A DNA stretch of 14,323 nt from an uncultured Alphaproteobacteria bacterium (GCA_913060845.1 CAJXVF010000008.1:1-14323), one strand, 5' to 3'. Positions 5,809 to 13,763 are shown, numbered from the stretch's first letter. Numbers and translations: made by a program. Notes: generated by a model not told the origin, from the letters alone.

Positions 5809-7434
5809 TTACTTGTCCGCGTCAGGGTCAAGCCATACCGTATCGAGCGCTTGGCCCAGGTAATGGCTTGGGCTGACTTTCCAGCCCTTGAAGTGGGAGC
5901 GATGGACAGTCGTCCGACGCCACCAAAGCGTGATCATCTGCGTCACTTGATCGTGGAGAACGTATTTCTCATAGGCGCGCATTTTGACCCGCTGTTTAGC
6001 CGGATCGGCTTCAAGCAGCATATCCTCGTAAAGCCCATCCAGCTTACGATCAACCACGCGGGAATAGTTGGCGGGGTTCACGTCGGACGAGAGATACTTG
6101 GATGTATCGATTGGTGGGTTGACGATGGACTGGCAGTTGAAGTCAATCGAAACGTCAAAATCACCGGATTCACGAAGCGTTGCGTAGAATGGGCCGGTTG
6201 GCTGAACCTTCTGTTCGAACTTCAAGCCAATCTGGCGCCACTGGTCAATCAACCAAACGCCAACAATCTTGTAAGGCTGATCAACGCCGCGGTTGTTGAA
6301 GATGTAGGTCTTGGACAGATCCATGCCAGCTTCTTCAAGCAGAGCACGGGCTTTAGCACGGGAGGCTTCAAGGTCTGCCCCGTAGCCATCCATCTGCTGC
6401 AGCTCTTCCTTCGTCGCAGCAAGGCTGTGATTCGGGTAGACGATGCCGCCAACTGTTTTAACAATGGCAATCTTGGACAGATACTGGGACCCGCCCCAAC
6501 GGTCGACCGCGAGGGTCAGCGCACGACGAACGCGCACATCATCAAACGGCTTACGCGTGTGGTTCGGCGTAGCCAGCAGGACACAGTTCCAATCCGTTTC
6601 CTGCACAGTGGCTTTGTCGCCAAGTGCGCGAACCAGATCGTCACGGGTTTTAGGTGGGAAGCCACGGAACTGAGCGCTGGCGCGGTTGCCACGAAGCGCT
6701 TGAACCTGAATGGATTCCTTATTGGCAAAGATCGCGGTGATCTTGTCCAGATATGGAAGGCCCTTCAGATAGTAATCCGGGTTCTTTTCGCCGGTCATGA
6801 AAGCGCCCGGCTGATACTCTTTAAAGACGAACGGCCCGGAACCCAGGATGTTCTTCTCATACCAGCGCTGGTCAACGTCCAGCTTGGCTTTGGAGTAAAC
6901 GAAGTTATAAGGAGCAGCCAGTGCCGGAATGAACGACGTCGAGGCATATTTCAGCTGGAATACGACCGTTGACGCGTCTGGCGTATCAACCGATTCTACC
7001 ATCTTGTAGAAGCTCTTCCGGGCGCTGGAAACGCCTTTAGGTGGGAAGATGATCCGGTCGAAGGTGGCTTTTACGTCCGCAGATGTCAGCGGGGTGCCAT
7101 CATGGAACTTAACGCCTTCATGGAGTTTGAAGGTGAAGGTCTTGCCGTCATTCGTGCCCTTGGGAACGTCGCCAACGCAGAGATCGCAGACAAAGTCTGC
7201 TGGATCAGCTGGGTTCTGCGGGTTGACCCGAAGCAGCGTGGAATAATACGGGCGCACCGGATGGATGACCGCATAGGTCGTCTCACGGTGAGCATCGAAG
7301 CTTGGCGGGCCTTTGGCCGGCACCACGTAGGTGAAGTGGCCGCCATATTTCGGCGTTTCGGCGATAGCTGCGCCAGTCGTGAGCATCATGCCCACTCCGA
7401 CAACCGCCGCCGCATAGGCGCGGATTCCCTGCAT
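5809..7434 (-). CDS. oppA: ABC transporter family 5 solute-binding protein (OppA/DppA-like)
   Basis: A 541-residue periplasmic binding protein of solute-binding family 5, delivering peptides or other large solutes to OppBC. The first 25 residues (MQGIRAYAAAVVGVGMMLTT then GAAIA) form a Sec signal peptide with probable cleavage after AIA. The family signature is visible: FTFKLHEGVKFHDGTPLTSADV, a following VKATFDRI segment, and later VRRALTLAVDR. Length is typical. The frame is open to 7515, but the ATG at 7434 is clearly the start: AAGGGAGGAA lies 8 bases upstream and the signal peptide begins there. A candidate promoter with a repeated motif is in the 127-base gap before it, so the opp genes may have their own promoter as well as read-through from the maoC cluster. 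Ligand unknown. Confidence 0.95.
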   Translation of the reverse strand: MQGIRAYAAAVVGVGMMLTTGAAIAETPKYGGHFTYVVPAKGPPSFDAHRETTYAVIHPVRPYYSTLLRVNPQNPADPADFVCDLCVGDVPKGTNDGKTFTFKLHEGVKFHDGTPLTSADVKATFDRIIFPPKGVSSARKSFYKMVESVDTPDASTVVFQLKYASTSFIPALAAPYNFVYSKAKLDVDQRWYEKNILGSGPFVFKEYQPGAFMTGEKNPDYYLKGLPYLDKITAIFANKESIQVQALRGNRASAQFRGFPPKTRDDLVRALGDKATVQETDWNCVLLATPNHTRKPFDDVRVRRALTLAVDRWGGSQYLSKIAIVKTVGGIVYPNHSLAATKEELQQMDGYGADLEASRAKARALLEEAGMDLSKTYIFNNRGVDQPYKIVGVWLIDQWRQIGLKFEQKVQPTGPFYATLRESGDFDVSIDFNCQSIVNPPIDTSKYLSSDVNPANYSRVVDRKLDGLYEDMLLEADPAKQRVKMRAYEKYVLHDQVTQMITLWWRRTTVHRSHFKGWKVSPSHYLGQALDTVWLDPDADK

Positions 7435-7487
7435 CCTGAAATTCCTCCCTTGGGTAAAAACAACGGCTCGCCAAACTTCGCTAGCTA

Positions 7488-7513
7488 AACCGTACGCAAA
7501 GAACCGTAGCAAC
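7488..7513. repeat. Short direct repeat in the oppA promoter region
   Basis: AACCGTACGCAA (7488-7499) and AACCGTAGCAAC (7502-7513) share AACCGTA followed by GCAA, differing by one extra C, with starts 14 bases apart. The second copy overlaps the candidate -10 of oppA. It could be a tandem operator; it is short enough to be chance. Confidence 0.3.
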
Positions 7514-7530
7514 ACGCTATGCTAAGTCAA
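7503..7530 (-). promoter_or_regulatory. Candidate oppA promoter
   Basis: On the minus strand TTGACT (7530-7525, 5/6 to consensus) and TACGGT (7508-7503, 3/6) are 16 bases apart, in the 127-base gap between maoC and oppA. The -35 match is good and the -10 is poor. A start near 7496 would give a leader of about 60 bases. No terminator is seen after maoC. Confidence 0.3.
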
Positions 7531-7561
7531 ACTGATTCCGATATTTTACCCGAGAAACCAG

Positions 7562-8041
7562 CTATTCCGCCTTCGGATACCAATAGGCCAGAAACTCGGC
7601 ATAGGCTGCCGGCTCATCTGAACCTTCGACCTCAATCAGATGGGCCGTGGAGCAGAGCTTTTTGCCCTCGCCCTTATCTTCAACGCTTTTCAAAGTAATC
7701 CGGCTGCGCAAGCGGATGCCATCACCGATCGTGACTGGGCGGAGAATGCGGACTTTGTCGAGGCCGTAATTCAGATGGTAGTCGCCATCAGGCGGGTTCA
7801 GGCCCTTTTGTTCATTGAAGTAGGTCAGCAGGCTTACATAGAAAAAGCCATGCATGATGGTGTCGCCATAGGGGCTTTCAGCGCGAGACCGCTCCTGGTC
7901 GCAGTGCATCCAGGTCCGCCAACGGGTGACCTCGCCAAAGACGTTCACCTGCAATTGGTCAACACCAGTCCAATCCGTTAGGCCAAGTTCCTGGCCTACA
8001 AATTCCTCCGCATTTGCCAGCAGAATTTCAGATTGTGACAT
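7562..8041 (-). CDS. MaoC-like (R)-specific hydratase / acyl dehydratase
   Basis: A 159-residue hot-dog-fold protein of the MaoC family, which adds water to, or removes it from, an enoyl- or hydroxyacyl-CoA. The catalytic pair of the hydratase motif is present: Asp48 in WMHCDQERS and His64 in SPYGDTIMHGFF. A second conserved block, GDGIRLRSRI, follows. The frame extends to 8092, but the ATG at 8041 has GGAG about 10 bases upstream and gives the usual N-terminus (MSQSEILLANAEEFVGQELG). It starts 25 bases after the CoA-transferase stop, so hydration of the CoA ester made by that enzyme is the likely job. The exact substrate is not visible. Confidence 0.9.
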   Translation of the reverse strand: MSQSEILLANAEEFVGQELGLTDWTGVDQLQVNVFGEVTRWRTWMHCDQERSRAESPYGDTIMHGFFYVSLLTYFNEQKGLNPPDGDYHLNYGLDKVRILRPVTIGDGIRLRSRITLKSVEDKGEGKKLCSTAHLIEVEGSDEPAAYAEFLAYWYPKAE

Positions 8042-8066
8042 AGTCAAGGATCTCCGTTCGCTCGTT

Positions 8067-9254
8067 TCAAGCTGTCGCTTCTTTGGCAGCACCAGACGCT
8101 AGAAGTGCTGCAGCCTCGTCTGCAGTGAAGCCATTCTCGGCCAATATTGCCGCTGTATCGGACCCAATGACAGGTGCTTTCGCACGCTCCATGCCTGGCT
8201 CCAGCGCTGGCAGGCCCGGAATATTCAACAGCGTCGTTGGCTCCGGATATCCAGGCTGCGGTAGCTTGGCGAACAGGCCAGTCGCATTAGGATGGGGATG
8301 GTCAGCGAACTCAAGGTAATCATTGATCACCTCATTCATGAGGCCTTTTTCAGAGAACAACCCGTTCCATTCCGCTGTCGTTTTGCTTTTGAAGATGGGA
8401 ATGATGCGCGCATTGATCAGGTCAATATCGGCGACCCGACCAGCGTTCGGTCGATATTTTTCTTCCGCCTTCCAATCGTCAAAACCAAAGGCATCACAGA
8501 ATGTTAGCCAGTCCCGTTCTTGTAAAATAAGAACTTGCAGATACCCATCGGAACACCGGTATACGCCGCCCGGCGTTGAGCCTGGCGGCGGTTCTTGGCC
8601 TTCCTGAAGGGTGCTGGTCATCCGAACACCTTGGAGATGCGCAGCCCCTTGCATCAGTGAGATATCTAGGAATCGCGGGCTTGGATCATCGCGTTTTGCG
8701 TAGAGCGCCGCCGCTATAGCCTGATGCGCGAACATTGACGTCGTCATGTCGACAATAATCGGTTGCGTGCGGAGCGGCACACCATCTGCGCCACGATTGG
8801 CATGCATGAACCCGGTGAAAGCCTGCAGTACAGGGTCCATCGCCGGTTGGCGGCTAAGTGGGCCGGTCTGGCCATACCCCGAAATGGAGACATAAACCAC
8901 GCTCGGCGCAATCTCCTTCACGACCTCATAGCCAAAGCCCAGCCGGTCAATCACGCCTGGACGGAAGCCTTCCAGAAAGACATCCGCATCTTTCAACACC
9001 CGCTTCAGCGCGGCTTTCGCTTCGTCTTGCTTGAGGTCCAGGCAGAGCGAGCGCTTGCCGATATTGCCGATAAGTGAGAACGCCGTGTGCTCGCCATAGC
9101 GTGGGCCGAGAATTCGCGTCCAGTCGCCCACCGGCGGTTCGACCTTAATGACATCCGCCCCCCACTGCGCCAGTAGCATTGCGCAATATGGCCCAGCGAT
9201 CCCTTGTGAGAGATCGACGACTTTTATGCCCTCATAGGGTCGTTCGAAGCTCAT
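8067..9254 (-). CDS. CaiB/BaiF family class III CoA-transferase
   Basis: A 395-residue enzyme that moves CoA from a donor thioester to a carboxylic acid through an aspartyl-CoA anhydride/thioester intermediate. The N-terminal block VVDLSQGIAGPYCAMLLAQW with GADVIKVEPP is the family fingerprint, as is LDLKQDEAKAALKRVLKDAD. The catalytic aspartate is most likely Asp169 in IIVDMTTSMF, equivalent to Asp169 of formyl-CoA transferase. AGGA lies 6 bases before the ATG. The start is 3 bases after the stop of the TRAP-type binding protein, so the two should be translationally linked. The neighbouring MaoC and SDR genes suggest it activates the acid that they then process. Family firm, substrate unknown. 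Confidence 0.95.
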   Translation of the reverse strand: MSFERPYEGIKVVDLSQGIAGPYCAMLLAQWGADVIKVEPPVGDWTRILGPRYGEHTAFSLIGNIGKRSLCLDLKQDEAKAALKRVLKDADVFLEGFRPGVIDRLGFGYEVVKEIAPSVVYVSISGYGQTGPLSRQPAMDPVLQAFTGFMHANRGADGVPLRTQPIIVDMTTSMFAHQAIAAALYAKRDDPSPRFLDISLMQGAAHLQGVRMTSTLQEGQEPPPGSTPGGVYRCSDGYLQVLILQERDWLTFCDAFGFDDWKAEEKYRPNAGRVADIDLINARIIPIFKSKTTAEWNGLFSEKGLMNEVINDYLEFADHPHPNATGLFAKLPQPGYPEPTTLLNIPGLPALEPGMERAKAPVIGSDTAAILAENGFTADEAAALLASGAAKEATA

Positions 9255-9257
9255 GGA

Positions 9258-10391
9258 TCATCCTTTTGTCAGGCCGTAGGTCTCAACCGAAATGCGGTCA
9301 AATATTTCCCGCTTGAGAACAGCGGCCGCACTTGGCGCGTCTCGGGCTGTGCTCAGCAATACAGCGAACTTGTCGTAAAGCAGCAGGAACCGGTCTAGGA
9401 AAAGCGCGGCGTCACGCACGGCAAATCGTTCGCCTGCGGTTTCTGCCACCAGCTTGTTGTCGGCGGCGATAGCAGCACGGATCGCCTCATCAAGCTGCGG
9501 TGTAGCAACATCCACCTGCAGCCCCCGCGCAGCGGCTGCACGCAGAGCGGCGTCCGCCATGTTCTGATAACCCCAGACCACACCAACGATGCCATCCGCC
9601 GTTGCAGTTAGCACCGCCCGGCGTTCATTTGGTGTGAGGGATTGCCAATATGCGGCAGAGCCCAAGAATGCAGCACCGCCCCGATAAGCGCCAAACGGTG
9701 CCTTCAGGGCATAGCGCGCGTTGCGCCATACATCTGGGTCGGACAGTTCCATCGGCGTTGCGATCGCAGCCGTAATCGCCCCCTTCGCCAGAAGGTCACC
9801 GGGGTCGCCATCTTCCTCATGCGCGCGGCCACCTAGTCGTTGGATCAATCGATCCCATGCGCTCCCAGGCGTCAGCGCAGAGAGGCTGCGGAACGCAACG
9901 ACTGTATTCGCTGGCTCTTGCGACAGCATCACATAGCGGGCCGCACCATAAGCCCCCAGAAACACAACGCGCCTGCGGAAAAACGACTGCCTGCACGCGA
10001 CGCAATCTAACGCCAGTAATTCGGTGGCAGCGGCAGCAGCGGCGAGTTCATCTTCACCGCCAGCAAGGCCAAGCTCTGCCAGTAACGCGGCATAGGGAAA
10101 CGCTGTTGGGAATGCAGAAAGGGCTGCTGCACCGAAGGCGTAATCGTTGCGGCCAAGGGATTCGATTGCAGCCTGATCACTTGGCGGCGGGCCGTTCAAA
10201 AACAGGCTGAGCTTGGGCGCGCCTTTGGTCTTATCTAACCGCTCCCCGAAAGCCCGCCAGCCACTTTGGGCCAGCGGGTGATCTGGCCCGAAACCAATGT
10301 GCGCACGGGCTGGCTCGGCAGCGCGCGCCGGGCTGGACAGAACAATGAGCATGGCGGCAAGCAGGCAACAAAGCCAACCCATCACGCGCAA
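9258..10391 (-). CDS. TRAP-type (DctP-like) periplasmic solute-binding protein, orphan
   Basis: About 377 residues resembling DctP-type binding proteins, which capture organic acids for TRAP transporters. The best family-like region is VVAFRSLSALTPGSAWDRLI followed by QRLGG, then GAITAAIATPMELSD and later AYWQSLTPNERRAVL. The start is a choice among non-ATG codons. TTG at 10391 is preferred: AAGGAGG lies exactly 8 bases upstream, and translation from it gives a compact signal peptide (Met-Arg-Val, hydrophobic core, ARA/AEP cleavage). A farther TTG at 10454, with only AAGG, would add 21 charged residues; the ATG at 10382 lacks a basic n-region. No TRAP membrane genes (dctQM) are nearby, and the protein is alanine-rich and divergent, so a sensory or chaperone-like role is possible. 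Confidence 0.75.
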   Translation of the reverse strand: MRVMGWLCCLLAAMLIVLSSPARAAEPARAHIGFGPDHPLAQSGWRAFGERLDKTKGAPKLSLFLNGPPPSDQAAIESLGRNDYAFGAAALSAFPTAFPYAALLAELGLAGGEDELAAAAAATELLALDCVACRQSFFRRRVVFLGAYGAARYVMLSQEPANTVVAFRSLSALTPGSAWDRLIQRLGGRAHEEDGDPGDLLAKGAITAAIATPMELSDPDVWRNARYALKAPFGAYRGGAAFLGSAAYWQSLTPNERRAVLTATADGIVGVVWGYQNMADAALRAAAARGLQVDVATPQLDEAIRAAIAADNKLVAETAGERFAVRDAALFLDRFLLLYDKFAVLLSTARDAPSAAAVLKREIFDRISVETYGLTKG

Positions 10392-10462
10392 CCCCGCCTC
10401 CTCCTTGCGGAAGAGGCGGCGCGCTTTAACGGTCGTCACGTTTTTCTGATTCAAAGCGAGCC

Positions 10463-11383
10463 TTACACTGGATCCCAGACAAAATAGTCCGCAGAGCGGT
10501 CATTCGCCAGGAAATGCGGCTTGAATGCAAGCATTGCGTGCTCATGAATTTTCTGTGGGGTCCAACCATCGCTGCGGTGGACGGTGCGGACAGGCCGGTT
10601 TTTACTCATCAGCATGATTTCATTGGAGCGGACGTAGAAAATTTGCCCCGTCACTTCGCTAGCAAGATCAGACAGGAGATACACCGTGGGTGCCGCGATC
10701 TTCTGCGGCGTCATGGCTTCCTGGCGCTTGCGGCGTGCTTCACCTTCTGGCCCCTTAATCGGGATCGTTTCAATCATGCGGGTGAATGCTGAAGGTGACA
10801 CGATGTTTGAGCGAACACCAAAGCGCTGCATATCCAGTGCAATCGACTGCGATAGGCCAACAATGCCCAGCTTCGCCGCCGCATAGTTAGCTTGGCCCAC
10901 ATTGCCGACCAGGCCTGATGTGGAGGTAAAATGCACCATGGCGCCAGATTCTTGTTTGCGGAAATGTTCAGCCGCAGCGCGCGCCACATTGTAGTAGCCG
11001 TTCAGGTGAACGTTGATGACTGAATCCCAATCATCCTCTGTCATCTTGTGGAAGATGACGTCCCGCAGAATGCCCGCGACGTTTACTACGCCGTCGATCT
11101 GGCCGAATGTGTCGACCGCCTGCTGCACCATCTCCTGGGCATCATCCCACTTGGAGATATCGCCGCCGTTGACGACAGCTTCGCCGCCTTCAGCTTCAAT
11201 GTCTGCAACAACCTGCTGCGCCGGGCCGATGTCAGCATCGCTTTTGCCGTCAACAGCTGCACCCAGATCGTTCACAACAACCTTCGCACCTTCGCGCGCC
11301 GCCAGCTTGGCGATTTCAGCGCCGATGCCACGGCCTGCGCCGTTTACCAGCACTACTTTGTCTTGAAGAACCCCGTCTGCCAT
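10463..11383 (-). CDS. SDR family dehydrogenase (MFE-2/17beta-HSD4-like), copy 1
   Basis: A 306-residue NAD(P)-dependent short-chain dehydrogenase, likely oxidising a hydroxyacyl-CoA or similar alcohol. The Rossmann motif is NGAGRGIG (14-21), where most relatives have TGAGRGIG; NDLG (38-41) follows the second strand. The catalytic set is intact: Asn124, Ser154 (HFTSTSG), Tyr167 and Lys171 (NYAAAKLG). After about residue 250 an extra C-terminal tail of some 55 residues ends ADYFVWDPV. GAGGA precedes the ATG by about 9 bases. It is closely similar to the next gene upstream (copy 2) along the whole length including the tail, so the two arose by tandem duplication. The Asn14 change is one base (AAC for ACC) and may only affect turn stability. 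Confidence 0.92.
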   Translation of the reverse strand: MADGVLQDKVVLVNGAGRGIGAEIAKLAAREGAKVVVNDLGAAVDGKSDADIGPAQQVVADIEAEGGEAVVNGGDISKWDDAQEMVQQAVDTFGQIDGVVNVAGILRDVIFHKMTEDDWDSVINVHLNGYYNVARAAAEHFRKQESGAMVHFTSTSGLVGNVGQANYAAAKLGIVGLSQSIALDMQRFGVRSNIVSPSAFTRMIETIPIKGPEGEARRKRQEAMTPQKIAAPTVYLLSDLASEVTGQIFYVRSNEIMLMSKNRPVRTVHRSDGWTPQKIHEHAMLAFKPHFLANDRSADYFVWDPV

Positions 11384-11441
11384 GGGTCCAAATCCTCTTC
11401 TTATGCCTGAATTACTGCTTTATCCGAATTGAGCCTGATCC

Positions 11442-12365
11442 TTAGATCGGGTCCCAACAGAAGATGTCCGCGGAGCGATCATTGGGAACGAAGCTTGGCA
11501 CAAGTGCTGGCATCCCTTCCTCATGGATCGAACGTGGCGTCCAGCCTTCTTCGCGATGAATGGAGCGGATGGGACGGTTCTGACCGAACAACACCTGCTC
11601 ATTCATACGGCTGCCAAAGATCTGCGCCGTGACGCCCATCTCATTTGCCGCGTCGGACACCAGATAGACGCACATTGGCGCAATCTGCGCTGGCGTCATC
11701 TGCTTGATTTTGGCTAAACGTTCCTGCTGTTCCGGCGTGTTTGAAGGGATAGTCCCGATCATCCGGCTCCACGCGAACGGTGACATGCAATTAGAGCGTA
11801 CGCCAAACCGAGCCATGTCCAGCGCAATGGATTTGGACAGTCCGATAATGCCGAGCTTTGCAGCCGCGTAGTTCGCCTGGCCAAAGTTGCCAATCAGCCC
11901 TGACGTTGAGGTGAAGTGCACCATCGAGCCAGATTCCTGGGCGCGGAAATGATCCGCCGCCGCCCGGCTGACATTGAACGTGCCTTTGAGATGCACCTGG
12001 ATAACCGCATTCCAGTCGTCCTGGGTCATCTTGTGGAAAATTACGTCGCGCAGAATGCCAGCGACGTTGATCACGGCATCAATCTGGCCGAATTCATCAA
12101 CCGCCTGCTGCACCATGCGCTTGGCAGCCTGGAAATCAGCGACGCTATCGCCATTCACAACAGCTTCGCCGCCATTGTTCTGAATATCAGCGACCACCTC
12201 TTGTGCAGGTGTAGAATCGGCGCCACCGCCGTCCACATTGCCGCCAAGATCGTTCACAACGACCTTCGCGCCTTCCGCCGCAGCCAGCTTGGCGACTTCC
12301 GCGCCAATACCGCGTCCTGCGCCGGTTACGAGGACAACTTTGCCCTCCAACATGCCATCAGCCAT
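11442..12365 (-). CDS. SDR family dehydrogenase (MFE-2/17beta-HSD4-like), copy 2
   Basis: A 307-residue short-chain dehydrogenase, paralogue of the downstream SDR and with the same start (MADG). The cofactor motif is canonical, TGAGRGIG (14-21), with NDLG after it and NVAG at 100-103. Catalytic residues Ser153, Tyr166 and Lys170 are present. The same C-terminal tail is found (RPIRSIHREEGWTPRSIHEE... ADIFCWDPI). A strong GGAGGAAGGG lies just upstream of the ATG. Downstream, 58 bases without a terminator lead to copy 1, so they should share a transcript. The variable loop after the second strand (GGNVDGGGAD against GAAVDGKSDAD) and the substrate loop near 195-235 differ most, suggesting two different substrates in one pathway, or opposite stereoisomers. 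Confidence 0.93.
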   Translation of the reverse strand: MADGMLEGKVVLVTGAGRGIGAEVAKLAAAEGAKVVVNDLGGNVDGGGADSTPAQEVVADIQNNGGEAVVNGDSVADFQAAKRMVQQAVDEFGQIDAVINVAGILRDVIFHKMTQDDWNAVIQVHLKGTFNVSRAAADHFRAQESGSMVHFTSTSGLIGNFGQANYAAAKLGIIGLSKSIALDMARFGVRSNCMSPFAWSRMIGTIPSNTPEQQERLAKIKQMTPAQIAPMCVYLVSDAANEMGVTAQIFGSRMNEQVLFGQNRPIRSIHREEGWTPRSIHEEGMPALVPSFVPNDRSADIFCWDPI

Positions 12366-12393
12366 TTAAAACCCTTCCTCCGTAACTCTGATT

Positions 12394-12419
12394 CGGTTTA
12401 TGGGCCGAAGCGTAAACCG
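12394..12419 (-). promoter_or_regulatory. Hairpin in the leader of SDR copy 2
   Basis: In the minus-strand RNA CGGTTTA (12419-12413) pairs perfectly with TAAACCG (12400-12394). Inside the 12-base loop is a C(UUCG)G tetraloop closed by G-C and C-G pairs. It lies in the 73-base gap between the SnoaL-like gene and SDR copy 2, just before the strong ribosome binding site. No U-run follows, so it is not an intrinsic terminator; RNA processing or stabilising is possible. Confidence 0.45.
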
Positions 12420-12438
12420 TCATGAACGGGAATAGCAA

Positions 12439-12834
12439 TCAGGCCGCCCAGCTCGACCGTGCCTGTACCGCCCAGCGCCCATCTTTGAAGGTCACAATAT
12501 AAAGTGACTTGTAGCTGCCAATGGCCGATCCATCTTCGCGGAAGCGCGTAAACTGCACACGAAAATGAGCTTTGTCTGGTCCGTCGTCGATCAGCTCAAC
12601 GTAATCCCAAGCTGTACGCGCCCAGTCGGTGGATTGGCCTTTGCGATCCCATACCAATGCATGGAAATCTTCCGGGCGCTCCATCACTGTCACTTTGCCG
12701 CTATGAAAGCGGACATGCGGAAAATGGTACCAGCGTGTACGAATGGCCTCAGCGTCTTCAGCATTGAATGCCGTCATGAAGCCATCGAGTGCGGCCCGAG
12801 CCGCCTCTTGGTCAGCAGCCGAAAGCGCGCTCAA
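12439..12834 (-). CDS. SnoaL/NTF2-like fold protein with TTG start
   Basis: A 131-residue protein with the pattern of the cone-shaped NTF2/SnoaL/DUF4440 fold: an N-terminal helical region (AARAALDGFMTAFNAEDAEAI), then beta-strand segments ending KSLYIVTFKDGRWAVQARSSW. Members include isomerases, dehydratases and ligand-binding proteins. The start codon is TTG at 12834, overlapping the TauD stop (TTGA). GGAGG lies 7 bases upstream and settles the choice; the next Met (residue 20) would remove the first helix. The overlap implies coupling to the dioxygenase. It may process the dioxygenase product, but the catalytic residues cannot be assigned from the sequence alone. Confidence 0.8.
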   Translation of the reverse strand: MSALSAADQEAARAALDGFMTAFNAEDAEAIRTRWYHFPHVRFHSGKVTVMERPEDFHALVWDRKGQSTDWARTAWDYVELIDDGPDKAHFRVQFTRFREDGSAIGSYKSLYIVTFKDGRWAVQARSSWAA

Positions 12835-13763
12835 TCACCAGCCTCCGCAAGCTCCGTCTCTACGGCCAGGATCGGGCGGCCTTTGATGGATTTGGATGGC
12901 TGCCCATCAACGCCTACTGGAGTCTCGCCAACAAGCGTGATCCGATAAAGTTGGCGGTCAAAATCACTTTGGAAGATGTCGGATGGTGCGAGGTGAGATG
13001 TCGACCGATTATCCCAAATCGCCATGTCGCCAGCATTCCATTTGAAACGCACCGTGTATTCAGGGCGAACTGCATGCTCCCAAAGCATTTCAAGAATTTG
13101 CTGGCTCTCGCGCGGGTGCATGCCGACGATGGATTTCAGGAATGACGGGCTGACAAAAAGCTGCCGCTGCCCTGTCTCAGGATGAACGGTAACGAGCGGA
13201 TGCTCCGTCTCTAACTCGCGGCGCTTCACACTATCATCGTACGCATTGTCTTTCGCCGCACCTGCGGGAGGTTGGAACCGGTGAATACCGCGCAGGCCAT
13301 CCACAATGCCGCGCATGGTCTCTGACAGCCCTTCATAGGCCGCATTCAGGTTGGTCCAGAACGTGTCGCCGCCATAAGGCGGGATCGTGACACCGCGCAG
13401 GATGGAGGCTTTGGGCGGATTAATCGCTGCCGTGATATCCGTATGCCATCCAGTCCAAGCACGCTGCATGCGGGCCGCACTATGGGTCTGCGCCGTCCGG
13501 TGTTTCGCAACCGAATACACTTCAGGATAATCCTCGACATGGCCGAATACGGCATGCCCGATGGTCGGATCGCCAAGCGAACGCGCAAAGGCCACATGCT
13601 GAGCATGATCCAATGGCTGATCGCGGAAGAAAATCACCTTCCAGTCCAGAAACGCCTGATAAATCGCTTTTGCGTCTGCAGATGACAACGGCTGGCGGAG
13701 ATCAACCCCACTGACTTCAGCCCCAATATGCAGCGTTGACGGTGTAATGGTGATGTTCGACAT
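12831..13763 (-). CDS. TauD/TfdA family Fe(II)/2-oxoglutarate dioxygenase
   Basis: A 310-residue non-haem iron dioxygenase that couples 2-oxoglutarate decarboxylation to oxidation of a substrate, in known members a sulfonate, phenoxyacetate, phosphonate or alpha-substituted acid. The iron triad is visible: His107-Thr-Asp109 in GWHTDITA and distal His257 in RSTSHLA. Arg274 in QLYRITL is the 2-oxoglutarate anchor. The N-terminal HIGAEVSGVDLRQPLS is family-typical. AAGGAG stands 7 bases before the ATG. It is first in the long minus-strand gene series, so it probably carries the promoter, in the 92-base gap to the divergent ThDP enzyme. It likely does the first oxidative step, but TauD, TfdA and related specificities cannot be separated by eye. 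Confidence 0.95.
   Translation of the reverse strand: MSNITITPSTLHIGAEVSGVDLRQPLSSADAKAIYQAFLDWKVIFFRDQPLDHAQHVAFARSLGDPTIGHAVFGHVEDYPEVYSVAKHRTAQTHSAARMQRAWTGWHTDITAAINPPKASILRGVTIPPYGGDTFWTNLNAAYEGLSETMRGIVDGLRGIHRFQPPAGAAKDNAYDDSVKRRELETEHPLVTVHPETGQRQLFVSPSFLKSIVGMHPRESQQILEMLWEHAVRPEYTVRFKWNAGDMAIWDNRSTSHLAPSDIFQSDFDRQLYRITLVGETPVGVDGQPSKSIKGRPILAVETELAEAGD

Noticed and set aside
5851..6972. Long plus-strand open frame (373 codons) opposite oppA
   Set aside because: It lies entirely inside a confidently identified binding-protein gene, has no ribosome binding site or recognisable domain, and reflects codon bias on the antisense strand.
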